A stretch of 64,000 bases of DNA from Inia geoffrensis (GCA_036417435.1 CM070900.1:35255496-35319495); one strand, 5' to 3'. Positions 1 through 11,319 are shown, counted from the first letter of the stretch. Made by a program: numbers and translations. The notes: generated by a model from the sequence alone, not told the origin.

Positions 1-33
1 CAATCACCATCATCGTTATCATCTTCATCATCC
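1..33. repeat. CAT-rich low-complexity tract
   Basis: Imperfect runs of cat/atc triplets lie at the window edge. They have no coding or RNA signal of their own. Confidence 0.5.
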
Positions 34-59
34 TGAATAGCTAAAGGTTACTGTTCATT

Positions 60-265
60 TAAGATGTGCCCAGGTACTCTGCTAAACACTTCACGGGCAT
101 TATCCCAAACAACACTTTCAGCAAAAATGGTCTTTCAACTGTTCTGAGAGGTAGGTACCATAATTATCCTCATTTTACTTTTGACAAAACTGAAGCTTGA
201 AGCAGTTAAGGAATTTGGCCAAAGTTAATAAGCATGAATGCTAGGATCTCAATTCAAGCACTTTT
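60..265 (-). repeat. MIR SINE fragment
   Basis: The + strand reads as the reverse complement of MIR: 'ctctgctaaacacttcac', then 'cctcattttacttttgac', then 'ggaatttggccaaag'. This is an old tRNA-derived SINE with many substitutions. It has no protein function. Confidence 0.75.
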
Positions 266-429
266 AATTCTCATACTGTACTGTTTCCATTAATAATAGT
301 AGCATCATTGATTTTATTACTCTACTTCCTCACTCCTTAACAAACTTTATTATTTCTAATAATTTTACCTTATGCTATCCTAGTGCTAGATCAGTGTTTC
401 CAGTCCTCGTGAATTAATCATTGAAGGTA

Positions 430-560
430 CCGTTAGCCTCTTTTTATAGACGAGAAAACTTAGAAGATACCTGAGTTGCTCAAGGTCACGTGCAGTTAGG
501 AGGTGATGGAGACGGGGATGGAACCCAGATCTTCAGACTCTAATGTGATCCTAATTTTAT
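430..560 (-). repeat. MIR SINE fragment
   Basis: 'gacgagaaaacttagaag', 'gctcaaggtcacgtgcag' and 'gatggaacccagatcttc' follow the reverse-complement MIR core in the right order. It is a second MIR in the same orientation as the one just upstream. Confidence 0.75.
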
Positions 561-1130
561 CACCCTAGTAAAAATCCTAAAATAATTTTGCTCCCCTTTC
601 GAGTCAGGGATCACTTTAGTAATGGTTACTACTGTGTAAAACACTGAGGAATCAGGAGCCATCTGTTTTTCGATCATATTTGTATCTCCAAAAGATCTGT
701 GAGCCTAACAGACTTTCATTAAATACTTGTTCAGGTGATAAATTTAATCAAGTGATATCCTATCTCTCAGCTTTAAAGACGGTATACTGTTGACATATGT
801 AGATTTTTTTTCTCTTCAATATATAGAAGCTTGGCTTCCCTGAAAAACACCTCCTTTATTTTGTCCCCATTAGAAAGTAATATTTAAGGCTAATATGTGA
901 ACTCCTACAAAAGAAAAAAAATGTAATATTAAGCTGTTAACAAGGAAAAGAAAATGTATCCACAGGGCTAGGCTCATGGAAGCATTAATTTATAATAGTG
1001 AAAGATTGCAAATGACTCAAAATTTCTACATGAACCTAAAAATCTCACTTCAATTCATTTTTTAATATTCTGTATTTGCTATTGTTTATTAAAAGTATTA
1101 CTGTGTTTAAATAGCATTTGGAAGTCTTCC
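561..1130. other. No recognised feature
   Basis: AT-rich sequence in which I see no repeat family, coding signal or RNA gene. Confidence 0.4.
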
Positions 1131-1414
1131 ATCCAAATCCATGTAGTAACAGGCTCAGACCTTAGAGTCAGTTTAAGTCCTCTCCCCACGACCTCTCCTA
1201 TCTTATTTCCTACATCTCTCCACCGAGTTTACGCCATTCCAGCCACACTGGCTTTCTCAGTGTTCGTTGAATATGTCAACCCAGCTTCTGCCTCAGGGTC
1301 TTTGCACTTTCTCTTTCCTCTGCTTAAACAATATTCCCCTTGATATCCATGTGGCTAGTTTCCTCACTTCACTGATACTTCCATTCAAATGTCAGATACT
1401 TTATTCCTTTAGGA
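1131..1414 (+). repeat. L2 LINE 3' region, first half
   Basis: Contains the L2 landmarks 'ccagccacactggctttc', 'ctcagggtctttgcactt' and 'gatatccatgtggctag', ending at 'caaatgtcagatacttt'. It continues after the L1 insertion, at 2508. Confidence 0.8.
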
Positions 1415-1427
1415 AAAAACATTGCAG
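1415..1427. repeat. Target-site duplication, left copy
   Basis: 'aaaaacattgcag' here against 'aaaagcattccag' at 2495-2507, 11 of 13 identical, flanking the L1. Confidence 0.6.
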
Positions 1428-2494
1428 TTTTTATTGAAATGTAGTTGATGTACAATATTATGTTAGTTTTAGGTATACTACATAATGATTTGATATCTGC
1501 ATACATTATGAAATGATCACAATAAATCTAGTAAACATCTGTCTCCACACAAAGTTATTACAATATTATTGATCATATTTTTTGTGCTGTATATTATAGT
1601 CCCATGACTTATTTATCTTGTTTATTTATATAACTGGAAATTTGTATCTCTTAATCCCATTCACCTATTTTACCCACCTCCCTCAACTCCTTCCCATCTG
1701 GCAACCACTGGTTTGTTCTCTTATATCTATAAATCTGTTTTCATTTGGTTTTGTTTGTTTATTTAGTTTTTTAGATTGCACATATAAGTGAGATTATGTG
1801 GTATTTGTCTTTCTGTCTGAATTATTTCATTTAGCATAATATCCACTATATCCATCCATGTTGTCACAAATGGCAAGATTTCCTTTTCATGGCTGAGTAA
1901 TATTCTTTAGTCTTTATCCATTCATCTGTTGATGCTTCCATATCTTGACTATTGTAGATAAATACTGCAGTGAACATTGGAGTGCATGTATCTTTTAGAA
2001 TCAGTGCTTTTGTTTTCTTTGGGTAAACACCTCAAAGTGAAATTTCTGGATCATATGGCAGTTCTATTTTTAACTTTTTGAGGACCCTCCATACTGTTTT
2101 CCATAGTGGATGCACCAATCTACAATCCCACCAACAGTGCACAAGGGTTCCCTTTTCTCCACACTCTTACCAACACTTGTTATTTCTTGTCTTTTTGATG
2201 ATAGCCATCTGACAGGTATCCCACTGTGGTTTTAGTTTGCATCTCCTTGATGATTAGTGATGTTGAGCACCTTTTCATGTGTCTGTTGGCCATCTGTATG
2301 TCTTCTTTGGAGAAATGTCTATTTAAGTCCTATGCCCATTTTTTAGGCTGTTCATTTGTTTTGTTTTATGTTGAGTTGTATAAGTTTCTTCTGTATTTTG
2401 GATATTAATCTTTTATTGGGTGTATCATTTTCAAATATCTTCTCCCATTCAGTAGGCTACCTTTTTGTTTTGTTGGCAGTTTTCTTTGGTGTGC
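1428..2494 (-). mobile_element. Old 5'-truncated L1 (L1MA/L1MB-like)
   Basis: The + strand is antisense L1. It runs from the 3' UTR ('attgaaatgtagttgatg', 'gaaatgatcacaataaat') into the end of ORF2 ('ccaccaacagtgcacaag', 'ggagaaatgtctattta'). Only about 1.07 kb of the 3' end is present, as is usual for target-primed reverse transcription. Many stops; dead copy. It is inserted in an L2 whose two halves resume on each side. Confidence 0.85.
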
Positions 2495-2507
2495 AAAAGC
2501 ATTCCAG
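2495..2507. repeat. Target-site duplication, right copy
   Basis: Pairs with 1415-1427. Confidence 0.6.
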
Positions 2508-2812
2508 GGTGTATCAGAGAAGCATTCACTGACCTTTGTAAATTAACATCATTCTACATTCACTCTCTACCCAACACCCTGCTTTCTTCTTCTTTATTGC
2601 ACTTATATTTGATGTCATATATATGTATATATACACATACATACTCACACACATGTGTGTGTTTAATTGCATACTGTTTTACTTTCTCACTAAAATACAA
2701 GCTTCAAAAACAAACTTTGTTTTGTTTTGGTCACTGCCAAATTCATAATGACTAATTCAATCCTGGACAGAGAGTTATTGATCAGTAAATATTTGTTGAG
2801 TGAAAGAAATTT
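2508..2812 (+). repeat. L2 LINE 3' region, second half
   Basis: 'cagagaagcattcactgacc' continues the L2 reading frame of similarity left off at 1414. The segment reaches the L2 3' end at 'aaatatttgttgagtgaa'. It includes a (TA/CA)-rich stretch near 2620-2660. Confidence 0.8.
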
Positions 2813-3224
2813 GTTTGGTCTCATGTAAGCCCACTGTTGAATACCTGGCTGAGTGTTTACTCTTGTCTTTTTGAAAAAATCACCTTGTTTTCTCTGAATA
2901 GAAGAGTTGAGCCCTGCTGATCATCTTTAGTTTCTTTGCCATTCCACATTAGGCACTGGTTCTATTCCTTATCTGTATTGTGTTTGATTCAGTGCTTCTT
3001 TTTGATAAACCTTGACACTAGGCTGGGATTTTTGGTCTTACCCATAAATTACTTGGAATGTTAGCAAGTAGAATGCTGTGTGTGTTTTTAAATGGTATTT
3101 ATGGACCATAAATGAAAATAGGTAGAAAGATATTCAAAAAAAAAAAGAAAGAAAAAAAGAACATCTATAATACTATTGGGTCATTTAGCCTGAAAGTAAA
3201 ACAGTTAAATCTATCTACATAGAT
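2813..3224. other. No recognised feature; A-rich tract at 3137-3160
   Basis: Unrecognised sequence with one purine-rich A tract that could be a decayed retroposon tail. I cannot assign a family. Confidence 0.35.
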
Positions 3225-3276
3225 GTGTATATATATATATATATACACATATATATGTATATATACAGAGAGAGAC
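3225..3276. repeat. (TA)n/(TATACA)n microsatellite
   Basis: Alternating TA with CA interruptions, followed by a short (GA)n run. Confidence 0.85.
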
Positions 3277-3357
3277 AGTGAGAATCAAAAGTATTGATGT
3301 TCAGATATTCTATATTTATTACTCATTTTTGTGTGATTTTTCTAACAGATACCATTC

Positions 3358-3535
3358 ATTCAGTAAATATTTACTGAGTCTTACTATTAGGCACAGTGTT
3401 AAGCAGTTTTCATGGGTCATTTGATTCAATACTTACAATAATTCTATGAAATTATAGAAGGGAAACCAAGACTCTAAGAGGTTAAGTAATTGCCCATAGC
3501 CCCAGAACTTGGGGAGTGTGATGGGATGGGGTCAG
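3358..3535 (-). repeat. MIR SINE fragment
   Basis: Reverse-complement MIR: 'aggcacagtgttaagcag', 'gaaaccaagactctaaga', 'ggttaagtaattgcccat'. Confidence 0.8.
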
Positions 3536-3929
3536 TGATCAAACGAGTAGTGGAATCCAATTCTATATTGCTCCAAGTTCATACACTCATGACATTGCTT
3601 AAAATCTCTTTAGGTAATATTCTTTATCATGGATATGGCAAATATTTTTGTTTGTTTTTCCCTATCTATCTGTTGTGCAAAACCCTATTTAATTCCTCCT
3701 TACCCAGGAATGATTCCGGGTTGATGCTGCAACTTTTTCCTGTTGATACGGAGAACTAGTGACTATGCTGTGATTCTCGCAGGGAAAGTTGATTTCCATG
3801 ATTTATTGAAGAAAAAGGTAACATCCAATTGGGAATGTGAACTGAGAAGAGATTCCCATTTATCTGGAAGAGAAGGAAAGAAAGAAAGAATGAAGGAAGA
3901 ATAGATGGAGAGATAGATATTGAAAATCA
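3536..3929. other. No recognised feature; GA-rich tract at 3868-3905
   Basis: Unassigned sequence. The 'gaaggaaagaaagaaaga' run is simple purine repeat. Confidence 0.35.
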
Positions 3930-4095
3930 TACTACTCTATAACCCTCTTAATTGTTCTCCAGGACAGAAATACTTGAGCAGTCTTACTCTGGTGATGTCT
4001 TGACAGGGACTTTATCCAATTTGTCCATTGCTATGTCTCTAGCACTTAGTACAATGTAGATTCTTTGTAACTATTTGATGAATTAATGGGTACAT
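3930..4095 (+). repeat. L2 LINE 3' end
   Basis: 'gggactttatccaatttg', 'gctatgtctctagcactt' and 'agtacaatgtagattct' follow the terminal L2 consensus in order. Confidence 0.65.
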
Positions 4096-5228
4096 ATCAT
4101 GAAAATTATATATGTAAAGAAATTACTGACTTGTTTTTATTTAAGTCATATAAAGATACAAAGAGTAGATAAAGCCTTGAACTATAAGACTGGTACAACT
4201 ACAAAACGGAATTTTCTTGCTCTGCTTCAAACTTACCTTCATTCCCTGTTTCAAAGCCTCAGTGAATTAGCTGATTTTATGGTGTGGTAACAAGACAATC
4301 TCACCCACAACTGAAATTTCAAATTGGGAACTTACCTTCAGGTTTTCCTCCATAACTTGCAATACACAAATCACTTAAGTTATCCACGTATTATGAACTT
4401 TAAATGGTCTCCAGAGAAAACTATTTTAATACCTTTATTTTATTTTATTTTTAGTACAACTGAAGGAATTATGATCAATGCCTTATTGAAAAATGTATGA
4501 GACAAGATAGTAAGTAGTGAAGCTTGTACAATAAATCATTTTGACCAGGTATGGAAGTAATAAACATAGATCAAATAAAAGGCTGGCATGTTGACTAATG
4601 GTACCATAATGGTCATTTCTATAGGGAGCAACCTGTTCATCTCTTCATTGAACATGTGCTATTGTAGAAAACAGAATCATTATGGCTTATTTTGTTGTTT
4701 TTGCTTTATTATTATTATTTTTGAAATCACAAAAATTTGAGACTGGCTTAGTAATATGAGAAGCCCAAGTTTGAAATATATATAAATACAAATCTTGTAC
4801 AGTGATAACTTTTTCCATTATTTTAATGATATTTGTAATGCTCCAATCATTCAAATAATAACATATGAGAAATTAATAGGTATTGTGCAAATTTTGATAT
4901 TGAAAGCTTTGGATTTAAATGTAAACTGGGAAAGAACTTCATATAAGCATGACGACTGCAAATGAAGTTGCAGAAATACGTTTAACAACTTTTCAAATCC
5001 TTGCCAGGTTTTACTCCTTGTTTCAGGTAAGGGATATTCATTTAACTGAATAAAAAACCTCGAAGAGAAGCTGCCATATAGCTTCTGTAGAGCATTAATG
5101 GGACATCACAAACATTTTGAGCTCCTTTGTTTCCATAGTGTCAGTCCTAGTGCTGATTTAGAAGTTTTGTGACTGACAAATGGCAGAATCATTCAAAATG
5201 TTCAGTACCTGGAAAGATGAAATTGATC
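4096..5228. other. No recognised feature, AT-rich
   Basis: About 1.1 kb in which I recognise no repeat family, exon or RNA gene. Open frames here are short and lack any family resemblance. Confidence 0.4.
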
Positions 5229-5318
5229 CTTAAAAAATAAAAGAAACAGATTTATTGAGGGATAATTGTATGCAATACACTACACATATTTAAAGTGTAT
5301 GATTTCATAAATTTTGAC
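5229..5318 (-). mobile_element. Old L1 3' UTR fragment
   Basis: 'gatttattgagggataat', 'cacatatttaaagtgtat' and 'ataaattttgacata' match the antisense 3' UTR of old mammalian L1s. The similarity stops abruptly at 5318, where younger L1 ORF2 sequence begins. Confidence 0.7.
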
Positions 5319-8155
5319 ATACTGTCTTGATTACTGTAGTTTTGTAGTATAGTCTGAAGTCAGGGAGCCAGATTCCTCCAGCTCCATATTTCTTTCTCAA
5401 GATTGCTTTGGCTGTTCGAGATCTCTTATGTTTCCATACAAGTTGTGAATTTTTTTGTTCTAGTTCTGTGAAAAATGCCATTGGTAGTTTGATAAGGATT
5501 GCATTGAATCTGTAGATTGCTTTGGGTAGTATAATCATTTTCAAAATGTTTATTCTTCCAATGCAAGGACATGGTATATCTCACCATCTGTTGGTGTCAA
5601 CTTTAATTTCTTTCATCAGTGTCTTATAGTTATCTGCATATAGGTCTTTTGTCTCCTTAGGTAGGTTTATTCCTAGGTAGTTTATTCTTTTTGTTGCAAT
5701 GGTAAATGAGATTGTTTCCTTAATTTCTCTTTCAGATTTTTCATCATTAGTGTATAGGAATGCAAGAGATTTCTGTGCATTAATTTAGTATCCTACTACT
5801 TTACCAAATTCATTGATTAGCTCTAGTAGTTTTCTGGTAGTGTCTTTAGGATTCTCTATGTATAGTATCATGTCATCTGCAGGGACAGCTTAATTTCTTC
5901 TTTTCCAATTTGTATTCCTTTTATTTCTTTTTCTTCTCTGATTGCTGTGGCTAGGACTTCCAAAACTATGTTGAATAATAACAGTGAGAGTGGGCAAGGT
6001 TGTCTTGTTCTTGATCTTAAAGGAAACAGTTTCAGTTTTTCAACTTTAAGAACGATGTTGTCTGTGGGTTTGTCATTTATGGCCTTTATTATATTGAGGT
6101 AAGTTTGCTTTATGCCTACTTTCTGGAGGGTTATCATAAATGGGCGTTGAATTTTGTCAAAAGCTTTTTCTGCATCTATTGAGATGATCATATGGTTTTT
6201 ATCCTTCATTTTGTTAATATGGTGTATCACATTGATTGATTTGTGTATATTGAAGAATGCTTGCATTCCTGGGATAAACTCCACTTGAACATGGTGTATG
6301 ATCCTTTTAATGTGCTGTTGGATTCTGTTTGCTAGTATTTTGTTGAGGATTTTTGCATCTGTGTTCATCAGTGATATTGGCCTGTAGTTTTCTTTCTTTG
6401 TGACATCATTGTCTAGTTTTGGTATCACAGTGATGGTGGCCTCATAGAATGAGTTTGGGAGTGTTCCTCCCTCTGTTATATTTTGGAAGAGTTTGAGAAG
6501 GATAGGTGTTAGCTCTTCTCTAAATGTTTGATAGAATTCGCCTTTGAAGCCATCTGGTCCTGGGCTTTTGTTTGTTGGAAGATTTTTAATCACAGTTTCA
6601 ATTTCAGTGCTTGTGATTGGTCTGTTCATATTTTCTATTTCTTCCTGGTTCAGTCTCAGAAGGTTGTGCATTTCTAAGAATTTGTCCATTTCTTCCATTT
6701 TATTGGCATACAGTTGCTTGTAGTAATTGCACCTGATCCTTTGTATTTCTGCAGTGTCAGTTGTTACTTCACCTCTTTCATTTCTAATTCTATTGATTTG
6801 AGTCTTCTCCCTTTTTTTCTTGATAAGTCAGGCTAATGGTTTATCAATTTTGTTTATCTACTTTTTTTTTTTTGCTGTATGCAGGCCTCTCATTGTTGTG
6901 GCCTCTGCCGTTGTGGAGCACAGGCTCCGGACACGCAGGTTCAGTGGCCATGGCTCATGGGCCCAGCCATTCCGCGGCATGTGGGATCTTCCCAGACTGG
7001 GGCATGAACCTGTGTCCCCTGCATTGGCAGGCAGACTCTCAACAACTGCGCCACCAGGGAAGCCTGATCTTCTTAAAGAACCAGCTTTTAGTTTTATTGA
7101 TCTTTGCTATTGTTTCCTTCATTTCTTTATTTTTGACCTGATCTTTATGGTTTCTTTCCTTCTGCTAACTTTGGGGTTTTTTGTTCTTCTTTCTCTGATT
7201 GCTGTAGGTGTAATATTAGCTTGTTTATTTGAGATGTTTCTTGTTTCTTGAAGTAGGATTGTATTGCTATAAACTTCCCTCTTAGAACTGCTTTTGCTGC
7301 ATCCCATAGGTTTTGCGTCATTGTGTTTTCTTTGTCATTTGTTTCTAGGTATTTTTTGATTTCCTCTTTTACTTCTTCAGTGATTTCTTGGTTATTAAGT
7401 AGTGTATTGTTTAGCCTCCATGTATTTGTATTTTTTTCCTGTAATTGATACCTAGTCTCATAGCATTGTGGTCGGAAAAGATACATGATATGATTTCAAT
7501 TTTCTTAAATTTACTAAGGCTTGATTTGTTCCAAAGATATGATCCTTCCTGGAGAATGTTCCATGAGCACTTGTGAAGAAAGTGTACTCTGTTGTTTTCA
7601 TATGGAATGTCCCATAAGTATCAATTAAGTCCATCTTGTTTAATGTATCATTTAAAGCATGTGTTTCCTTATTTATTTTCACTTTGGATGATCTGTCCAT
7701 TGGTGAAAGTGGGGTGTTAAAGTTCCCTACTAGGATAGTTTTATCATTGATTTCCTCTTTGATGGCTGCTAGAATTTGCCTTATGTATTGAGATACTCCT
7801 ATGTTGGATGAATAAATATTTACAGTTGTTTTTTCTTCTTCTTGGACTGATCCCTTGATCATTATGTATTGTCCTTCTTTGTCTCTTGTAATAGTCTTTG
7901 TTTTAAAGTCTATTTTGTCTGATATGAGAATTGCTACTCCAGCTTTCCTTTGATTTCCATTTGCATGGAATATCTTTTTCTATCCCCTCACTTTCAGTCT
8001 GTATGTGTCCCTGGGTCTGAAGTGGGTCTCTTGTAGACATCATATATATGGGCCTTGTTTTTGTATCCATTCAGCCAGTCTATGTCTTTTGGTTGGAGCA
8101 TTTAATCCATTTACATTTAAGGTAGTTATCGATATGTATGTTCCTATTCCCATTT
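5319..8155 (-). pseudogene. L1 ORF2 (endonuclease-reverse transcriptase), 3'-deleted and broken
   Basis: ORF2p nicks target DNA and reverse-transcribes L1 RNA at the nick. The N-terminal segment near 8030-8150 encodes the 'LNVNGLNAPTKRHRLAEWIQ' start of the endonuclease. The piece at 7458-7862 keeps 'NTPLS..DR', but the family DFNTPLS motif reads NFNTPLS, a likely loss of a catalytic acidic residue. The piece at 5868-6698 keeps RT landmarks ('SPGPDGF', 'NYRPISL', '[11 protein letters not shown]'). Compared with the family, four bases are missing between 5880 and 5881, exactly in the FADD catalytic motif, shifting the frame. The last readable part (5319-5544) ends near '[14 protein letters not shown]'. 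A SINE interrupts the RT domain at 6862-7064. Several stops and frameshifts; it cannot be functional. Confidence 0.85.
6862..7064 (-). mobile_element. CHR-type tRNA-derived SINE
   Basis: T-run (the poly(A) tail on the other strand) followed by 'tgctgtatgcaggcctct' and ending in the tRNA-like head complement 'ccaccagggaagcc'. It is inserted in the L1 ORF2 antisense phrase 'gtttatct..ttcttaaag'. The TSD is weak ('tatctact' against 'gatcttct'). Younger than the L1 it interrupts. Confidence 0.9.
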
Positions 8156-8169
8156 TCTTAATTGTTTTG

Positions 8170-9030
8170 GGTTTGTTATTGTACGTCTTTTCCTCTCTTG
8201 TGTTTCCTGCCTAGAGAAGTTCCTTTAGCATTTGTTGTAAAGCTGGTTTGGTGGTGCTGAATTCTCTTAGCTTTTGCTTGTCTGTAAAGGTTTTAATTTC
8301 TCTGTCGAATCTGAATGAGATCCCTGCTGGGTAGAGTAATCTTGGTTGTAGGTTTTCCCCTTTCATCACTTTCATTATGCCCTGCCACTCCCTTCTGACT
8401 TACAGAGTTTCTGCTGAAAGATCAGCTATCTACCTTATGGGGATTCTCTTGTATGTTATTTTCTGGTTTTCACTTGCTGCTTTTAATATTTTTTCTTTGT
8501 ATTTAATTTTTGATAGCTTGATTAATATGTGTCTTGGTGTGTTTCTTCTTGGATTTATCCTGTATGGGACTCTTTGCGCTTCCTGGATGTGATTAACTCT
8601 TTTCTTTCCCATATTAGGGAAGTTTTCAACTATAATCTCTTGAAATATTTTCTCAGTCCCTTTCTTTTCCTCTTCTTCTTCTGGGACCCCTATAATTCAA
8701 ATGTTGGTGCATTTATTATTGTCCCAGTTGTCTCTGAAACTGTCCTCAAATCTTTTCCTTCTTTTTTCTTTATTCTGCTCTACAGTAGTTATTTCCACTA
8801 TTTTATCTTCCAGGTCACTTATCCATTCTTCTGCCTCAGTTATTCTGCTATTGATTCCCTCTAGAAAATTTTTATTTTCATTTATTGCTTTGTTCATTGT
8901 TGTTTGTTTACTCTTTAGTCCTTCTAGGTACTCATTAAATGGTTCCTGTATTTTCTCCATTCTATTTTCAAGTTTTTGGCTCATCTTTACTATCATTCCT
9001 CTGAATTCTTTTACAGGTAGACTGCCTATT
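8170..9030 (-). pseudogene. L1 ORF1 (RNA-binding coiled-coil protein), broken
   Basis: ORF1p coats L1 RNA as a trimer. Two readable pieces remain. The one at 8697-8996 holds the coiled-coil part, including 'RITEAEEWISDLEDKI' and 'DNNKCTNI'. The one at 8430-8612 holds the downstream RRM/C-terminal part, including 'EAQRVPYRINPRRNTPRHI'. They lie in different frames, so at least one frameshift separates them between 8612 and 8697. The segment from 8180 to 8430 continues the C-terminal domain by DNA similarity only. The order ORF1 then ORF2 on the minus strand is the normal L1 order. Confidence 0.8.
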
Positions 9031-9034
9031 TCCC

Positions 9035-10992
9035 TTATTTGTTTGGTCTGGTGGGTTTTTATCTTGCTCCTTCATCTGCTGTGTGTTTCTCTGTCTTCTT
9101 ATTTCGCTTAAGTTACTGTGTTTGGGGTGTGCTTTTCACAGGCTGCAGGTTTTTCGTTGCTCTTGTTTTTGGTGTCTGGCCCCAGTGGGTAAAGTTGGTT
9201 CAGTGGGTTGTGTCAGCTTCCTGGTGGAGGGGACTGGTGCCTGTTTTCTGGAGGATGAGGCTGGATGTTGTCTTTATGGTGGGCATGACCACATTCATTG
9301 GTGTGTTTTGGGGTGTCTTTGACCTTGTTATGATTTTAGGCAGCCTCTTTGCTAATGGGTGAGGTCGTGTTCCTGTCTTGCTTGTTGTTTGGCATAGGGT
9401 GTCCATCACTTTAGCTAGCTGGTCGTTGAGTGGAGCTGGGTCTTAACATTGAGATAGAGATCTCTGGGAGAGCTTTCGCCGTTTAATGTTACATGGAGCC
9501 GGGAGGTCTCTGGTGGTCCAATATCCTGAACTCAGCTCTTCCACCTGAGAGGCCCAGGCCTGACACCCAGCCGGAGCACCAAGACACTGTCAACCACACA
9601 GTTCAGAAGAAAGGGAGAAAAAAAGAAATAAAGTAAAATTATTAAAATAAAAAATTTTAATTATTAAAAGTAAAAAAAATTAAAAAGTAATTTAAAAAAA
9701 AGGACAGACAGAACCCTAGGACAAATGGTAAAAGCAGAGCTATACAGACAAAATCACACAAAGAGTCATACATATACACCCTCACAAAAAGAGAAAAAGG
9801 AAAGTCCACCACCTGAATTTTGGGAAGATTTGTTGTCTATTCAAGTATTCCAGAGATGCAGGATACACCAAGTTGATTGTGGATATTTAATCCACTGCTC
9901 CTGAGACTGCTGGGAGAAGTTTCCCTTTCTATTCTTTGTTCGCACAGCACCTGGGGTTCAGGTTTGGATTTGACCCTGCCTCTGTATGTAGGTCGCCTGT
10001 GGGCATCTGTTCTTCTCTCAGACAAGATGGGGTTAAAGTAGCAGCTGATTAGGGGGCTCTGGTCACTCAGGTGGGGAGTTGGGAGGGGTATGGAATGCGG
10101 GGTAAGCCTGCTGCTGCAGAGGCCAGTGGGATGTTGCAACAGCCTGTGGCATGCCGTGTGTTCTCCTGGGGAAGTTGTCCCTGTATCACCGGACCCTGGC
10201 AATGGCAGGCTGCACAGGATCCCGGGAGGGGAGTTGTAGATAGTGACCTGTGCTTGCACACAGGCTTCTTGGTGGCTGCAGCAGCAGCCTTAGCATTTCA
10301 TGCCCGTCTCTGGGGTCCACGCTGATAGCTGCAGCTCACGCCCGTCTCTGGAGCTCATTTAGGTGGTGCTCTGAATCCCCCTCCTCACACACCCCAGAAC
10401 AATGTTCTCTTGCCTCTTAGGCAGTTCCAGACTTTTTCCTGGACTCTCCCCAGGCTAGCTGTGTCACACTAGGCCCCTTCAGGCTGTGTTCACGCAGCCA
10501 ACCCCAGTCCTCTCCCTGGGGTCTGACCTCTGAAGCCAGAGTCTCAGCTCCCAGCACCCACCCACACCAGTGGGTGAGCAGACAAGCCTCTTAGGCTGGT
10601 GAGTACTGGTCAGCACTAATCCTCTGTGCAGGAGTGTCTCCACTTTGCCCTCTGCACCCCTGTTGCTTTGCTCTCCCCCATGACTCCAAAGCTTCCCCCC
10701 TGCCTACCCCTCCCCTCCATCTCTGCCAGTGAAGGGGCTTCCTAGTGTGTGGAAACTTTTCCTCCTTCACAGCTTCCTCCCAGAGGTGCAGGTTCCATCC
10801 CTATTCTTTTGTCTCTGTTTGTTCTTTTTTCTTTTGCCCTACGCAGGTACGTGGGGAGTTTCTTTCTTTTTGGAAAGTCTGAGGTCTTCTGCCAGCATTC
10901 AGTAGGTGTTCTGTAGTTGTTCCACATGTGGATGTATTTGTGGGGAGGAAGGCAAACTCCATGTCTCACTCCTCCACCATCTTGAAGGTCTC
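9035..10992 (-). promoter_or_regulatory. L1 5' UTR (internal promoter region)
   Basis: About 1.96 kb upstream of ORF1 on the minus strand, GC-richer than its surroundings (especially 9840-10740) except for an A-rich block at 9600-9830. The 5' terminus reads 'gagaccttcaagatggtgg' on the minus strand, the typical start of cetartiodactyl L1s. Open frames crossing this block on either strand have no recognisable domain. Confidence 0.75.
10974..10985 (-). promoter_or_regulatory. YY1-like site at the L1 5' end
   Basis: The minus strand reads 'caagatggtgg', close to the YY1 core AAnATGGCGG that sits at the start of mammalian L1 5' UTRs. One base of the GGCGG part has changed, possibly by CpG decay. 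Confidence 0.5.
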
Positions 10993-11212
10993 CAAGGTGA
11001 ACATAACTTTAAATGGTGGCATAACTCCAGTGGTCTCTTCTCCTGTAGCACTGCCGTCTTCTCACCTGACTCTTGCAAGTTATCGAGAATACAAGTGGGG
11101 AAAACAGGTCAAAGGGGTCACCTGTATGATACCAGTCTTAGCAAAACCAGAGCCTCAGTACAGCCTGAACTGCTGCAGTCTTGACCCAGAGGCAGGACTG
11201 CCAGGTTACTTT
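10993..11212. other. Unrecognised segment beside the L1 5' end
   Basis: About 220 bp, moderately GC-rich, between the L1 5' terminus and an older L1 fragment. A 110-codon open frame (10928-11260, +) runs through the L1 5' end, this segment and the old L1; its translation suggests no domain. It could be 5' flank captured with the L1, a piece of another repeat or unique DNA. Confidence 0.4.
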
Positions 11213-11318
11213 TTTAAAAAGGTCTTTGATTTTAGTAACTGGTCTCACAGAATGAGTTGAGAAGTATTGCCTCCTCTTGGATTTCCTAGATAATTTTGTA
11301 TAAAATCCTGGTTTTAAA
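11213..11318 (-). mobile_element. Old L1 ORF2 fragment
   Basis: 'ggtctcacagaatgagtt' and 'agtattgcctcctcttgg' match the antisense L1 RT region. This may be part of the same old L1 as 5229-5318. Confidence 0.6.
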
Positions 11319-11319
11319 A

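Larger units (their letters stand above)
5319..10992 (-). mobile_element. L1 with intact 5' end but missing 3' end
   Basis: Minus-strand L1 that reads from its 5' UTR start near 10992 through ORF1 and into ORF2, then stops about two-thirds of the way through ORF2 at 5319. The ORF2 C-terminal region, 3' UTR and poly(A) are absent, so no TSD can be found. It carries a SINE at 6862-7064. Both ORFs are broken. The length without the SINE is about 5.5 kb. This is a non-functional copy. Confidence 0.85.

Noticed and set aside
6820..7251. 143-codon and 101-codon + strand open frames
   Set aside because: They run across a SINE and antisense L1 ORF2; chance frames in repeats.
9840..10740. CpG island or gene promoter
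   Set aside because: The GC-rich stretch is the L1 5' UTR; no adjacent exon is seen and CpG density looks low.
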